Below, piece by piece: positions 62,065 through 64,000 of a DNA stretch of 64,000 nt. Every line of letters begins with the position of its first letter. Within the stretch, counting starts at the first letter, position 1. A program made the position numbers and the translations under genes. The notes below the pieces were generated by a model. It worked only from the letters and a program-made list of their open reading frames with translations. It was not told the origin of the DNA and did no database searches. Source of the DNA: Lentisphaerota bacterium (lineage in GTDB: Bacteria > Verrucomicrobiota > Kiritimatiellia > UBA8416 > VGWJ01); NCBI GenBank assembly GCA_016873635.1, contig VGWJ01000003.1, forward strand, positions 30,294-94,293, in the 5' to 3' direction.

Positions 62065-63537
62065 TCACTCCTTCCGGATCAACGAGAGGCCCGACACGTC
62101 CAGGTCGCCGGTGAACCGGCCGCGCACCTGGACGCTGACGGCCGTCGCCCGCGCCGGAACGTCGAAGGTGTTCTTGGCCTGCAGCCAGCCGCCCTGCCGC
62201 GGCAGGTTCGGCTCCTTGACGACAAACTGGTCGACCCGCTCCGGGCCGTCCGCGCCCTCGCGCGTCAGCGACACCACCAGGGCCACGGCGCCCGCAAAGC
62301 CCTCGCCGCGCCGGAACAGCCCTTCGGCGCACATCTTCTGCCCGGGCCGCACCAGGACCGGCGCCGACTCCAGGCGCAGCTGGTCGCGCGACGACGAGGA
62401 CTCGAGCCGGAACACCGGGCCGGCGCCGTCCCCGCCCGCCACCGAAACGGATTGCCGCCGCCTGTCGCCCAGAACGATCCGCCAGCCGGGAACCACGCCG
62501 CCCGCGGGCGCCGCCGGCGGCGGGACCGGCAGGATGTTCGACTCGGCGCGCACCGCTACGGACGGAATCGGGGCCAGCGCCGGCTCCGCCAGGACCAGCC
62601 CGCGCGTGCCGTGCCGCCACCACGCCGCGCCCGCGGCCGCGGCCGCGACCAGCCCCGCGCCCAGCGCGGCGGCGGCCAAGACTTTCCAGCGCGTCACGCG
62701 CCGCCGCAGGGCCTCGATATCCTGCACCTCCACGGCGTCCCGCACGGCCTGCTCGGGCGTGGCGGCGGGCGAGAAGTTGAGGATCTCCCGCAGCAGCGGC
62801 GCGCCTTCGCGGGGGTCGTGCCGCAGGAAGTAACTGGCCTCGACCGGCACGCCCGCCGCACGGAGCGTTTCGCGATAGGCGTCGATGTCGAATGGAATCC
62901 GGCGCCAGCACACCGACGCCGCCTCCGTGTCATAGATGCAGTAGCCGGCCAGGGCCTGACCGTCGCGCGGCTGTCCCACGGAGGCCACGTTCACAAGGTA
63001 GCGCTTGCCCTCTTCCAGCGCGAAGTCCTGCGGCGGAACCATGTGCGGCTGCCCGCTGGCGCCCAGCACAAAGATGGCGGGGCGGTGGGTGTGGCCCACG
63101 AACAGCAACTGGTGAGGAACCGCCCGCCAGGAGGGCATGGCGTCTTCCGGATCGATCACGTAGTTGAACGCGGCCGGCTCGGCAAACTCGCCGTGCGCGC
63201 AGCGGAAGGCGCGGCCCTCGAGCGACAACGGCAGGCTGCGCAGGAAGCGCGCGGCCTGGGCGTTGAGATGCGCCCGCGTCCACTCGATGATCCGGCCGGC
63301 GCCCGCGTTGAAGAGCGACACGTCCATCTTGCCGCATACCACCGCGTCGTGGTTGCCCAGCACGAAGTGATCCACGTTGGCGTGGACCGACTGCAGCACC
63401 TCGGCCGGGCTGGCGCCGTAGCCGACGATGTCGCCCAGGCAGATGATCTTGTCCAGGCCGAAGCTGCGGATGTCCAGCAGGACGGCCTTCCAGGCCTGCG
63501 AATTGGCGTGGATGTCGGAAACAACCGCGAACTGCAT
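62065..63537 (-). CDS. Calcineurin-like metallophosphoesterase with membrane segment and exported C-terminal domain
   Basis: 490 residues. The N-terminal YfcE-type phosphoesterase has SDIHANSQA (Asp8, His10), GDIVGYG (Asp36), GNHD (61-64) and FVGHTHRP. A hydrophobic segment lies at about residues 285-305. The C-terminal part (about 340-490) is beta-rich (for example AVSVQVRGRFTGDLDVSGLSLI) and resembles a carbohydrate-binding or jelly-roll domain, probably periplasmic. The combination suggests a membrane-tethered phosphatase with an external sensor. Substrate unknown. Confidence 0.85.
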   Translation of the reverse strand: MQFAVVSDIHANSQAWKAVLLDIRSFGLDKIICLGDIVGYGASPAEVLQSVHANVDHFVLGNHDAVVCGKMDVSLFNAGAGRIIEWTRAHLNAQAARFLRSLPLSLEGRAFRCAHGEFAEPAAFNYVIDPEDAMPSWRAVPHQLLFVGHTHRPAIFVLGASGQPHMVPPQDFALEEGKRYLVNVASVGQPRDGQALAGYCIYDTEAASVCWRRIPFDIDAYRETLRAAGVPVEASYFLRHDPREGAPLLREILNFSPAATPEQAVRDAVEVQDIEALRRRVTRWKVLAAAALGAGLVAAAAAGAAWWRHGTRGLVLAEPALAPIPSVAVRAESNILPVPPPAAPAGGVVPGWRIVLGDRRRQSVSVAGGDGAGPVFRLESSSSRDQLRLESAPVLVRPGQKMCAEGLFRRGEGFAGAVALVVSLTREGADGPERVDQFVVKEPNLPRQGGWLQAKNTFDVPARATAVSVQVRGRFTGDLDVSGLSLIRKE

Positions 63538-63571
63538 GCGGGCGGGAGTGTCGCGTGTCCGCCGCCGTGTG

Positions 63572-64000
63572 TCAAGGGGCGGGCTCTTCGCCCCACTTGC
63601 AGATCACGCAGTGGCGGCAGTCGAAGTCAGCGGGCGCGGCGTAGCGTCCAGTTCTCGCGGCGAGCGCGGCATTGATGCGGTTCATCAAGCCCAGAATGCA
63701 GCCCAGCGTCACGAATCCGCCGGGCGCGAGGATCATGATCAGGGCCGGCTGGTACCCCGGCAACGTCCACCGCAGGTCGCCCCAGACGGTGACGGTTCCG
63801 TTACCGCTGAGCTCGCGGATGGCCGCGACCACGATGAGGGCGATGGTGAACCCCAGACCCATGCCCAGGCCGTCGGCCAGCGACAGCCACACCGAGTTCC
63901 GGCCGGCGAAGGCTTCGGCGCGGCCGAGAATGATACAGTTCACGACGATCAGGGGGATGAAGATGCCCAGGCTCTTGTGCAGCGCGTGGGCAAAGCCGTT
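63572..64000 (-). CDS. rnfE: Electron transport complex subunit RnfE/RsxE, 5' end outside the window
   Basis: The visible 142 residues read HKSLGIFIPLIVVNCIILGRAEAFA, the conserved helix of RnfE, followed by three more membrane segments and a tail with the cysteines DCRHCVICKW. RnfE is part of the Rnf complex, which couples ferredoxin:NAD oxidoreduction to Na+ or H+ pumping. The reading frame is open to the window edge at 64000, so the start and probably the rest of an rnf operon lie beyond. Confidence 0.94.
   Translation of the reverse strand, partial: NGFAHALHKSLGIFIPLIVVNCIILGRAEAFAGRNSVWLSLADGLGMGLGFTIALIVVAAIRELSGNGTVTVWGDLRWTLPGYQPALIMILAPGGFVTLGCILGLMNRINAALAARTGRYAAPADFDCRHCVICKWGEEPAP

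Noticed and set aside
61692..62114. Plus-strand ORF made of repeated ARLRCCAASARQPSLAAGVCP-like units
   Set aside because: It is the 63-base DNA repeat read in frame and continues into the antisense of a tRNA; not a real protein.
61945..63675. Plus-strand open frame of 576 codons over the phosphoesterase
   Set aside because: It crosses the tRNA and lies antisense to a gene with clear catalytic motifs; composition is that of a shadow frame.

Overview
This is a roughly 64 kb, very GC-rich (about two-thirds G+C), densely coded stretch of a Gram-negative bacterial chromosome. I count about 56 protein genes, one tRNA gene and several non-coding repeat families. The envelope is clearly diderm: Mla-type lipid transport (mlaE/mlaF/mlaD), an LptE-like and a BamD-like lipoprotein, three outer-membrane beta-barrels and several lipoproteins. 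An A-type flavodiiron protein and an Rnf electron-transport subunit point to an anaerobic or microaerophilic lifestyle. Exosortase, Fkp, CimA, NtrC-type regulation and GC-rich intergenic low-complexity tracts together fit an uncultured PVC lineage, Kiritimatiellota or Verrucomicrobiota-like. That placement is inference from gene content; no rRNA gene is present to prove it.

Layout. 0-8.5 kb: guaB, then a minus-strand unit argF-pyrB-(aromatic-repeat protein)-mlaE-mlaF-mlaD joined by short gaps and 4-11 nt overlaps, and a ThuA-like gene. 8.7-10.8 kb: flavodiiron protein and ketopantoate reductase. 11-21.4 kb: a minus-strand run pyrE, GT39-like glycosyltransferase, outer-membrane barrel, a 1338-residue exosortase-TPR fusion, CDP-alcohol phosphatidyltransferase, fused pabB-pabC. 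21.5-27.7 kb: larA-like gene, TPR lipoprotein-like gene, an antiporter carrying a PTS EIIA domain and preceded by a truncated EIIA, glutaminyl cyclase. 27.9-31.8 kb: sigma factor, nadD, rsfS, and on the other strand a membrane metallopeptidase, ECF sigma and anti-sigma factor. 32-35.3 kb: fkp and rpsT. 35.3-41 kb: lptE-like, bamD-like, rtcB, archease, DUF401 permease, dCMP deaminase. 41-45.3 kb: DUF202 protein, two tandem omptin-family barrels, an isochorismatase-like hydrolase, a QueG-like Fe-S protein. 45.7-53 kb: minus-strand operon hom-lysC-cimA-valS-panD. 53-60.4 kb: cupin, iron alcohol dehydrogenase, lipoprotein, proC, acyl-CoA dehydrogenase, NtrC-type regulator, HAD phosphatase and a small unknown gene behind the best promoter of the window. 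60.4-64 kb: a degraded stretch with gene remnants, GIY-YIG gene, a 3 x 63 bp repeat abutting tRNA-Pro, a metallophosphoesterase and the 3' part of rnfE.

Most of the metabolism is biosynthetic: GMP, pyrimidine, arginine, aspartate-family and isoleucine precursors, pantothenate/beta-alanine, p-aminobenzoate, NAD, proline. The most unusual parts are the exosortase-TPR locus with no visible sorting substrate, the tandem omptins with different catalytic-site decay, the aromatic-repeat protein fused by overlap into the Mla operon, and a family of hairpin elements sitting mainly where genes converge.
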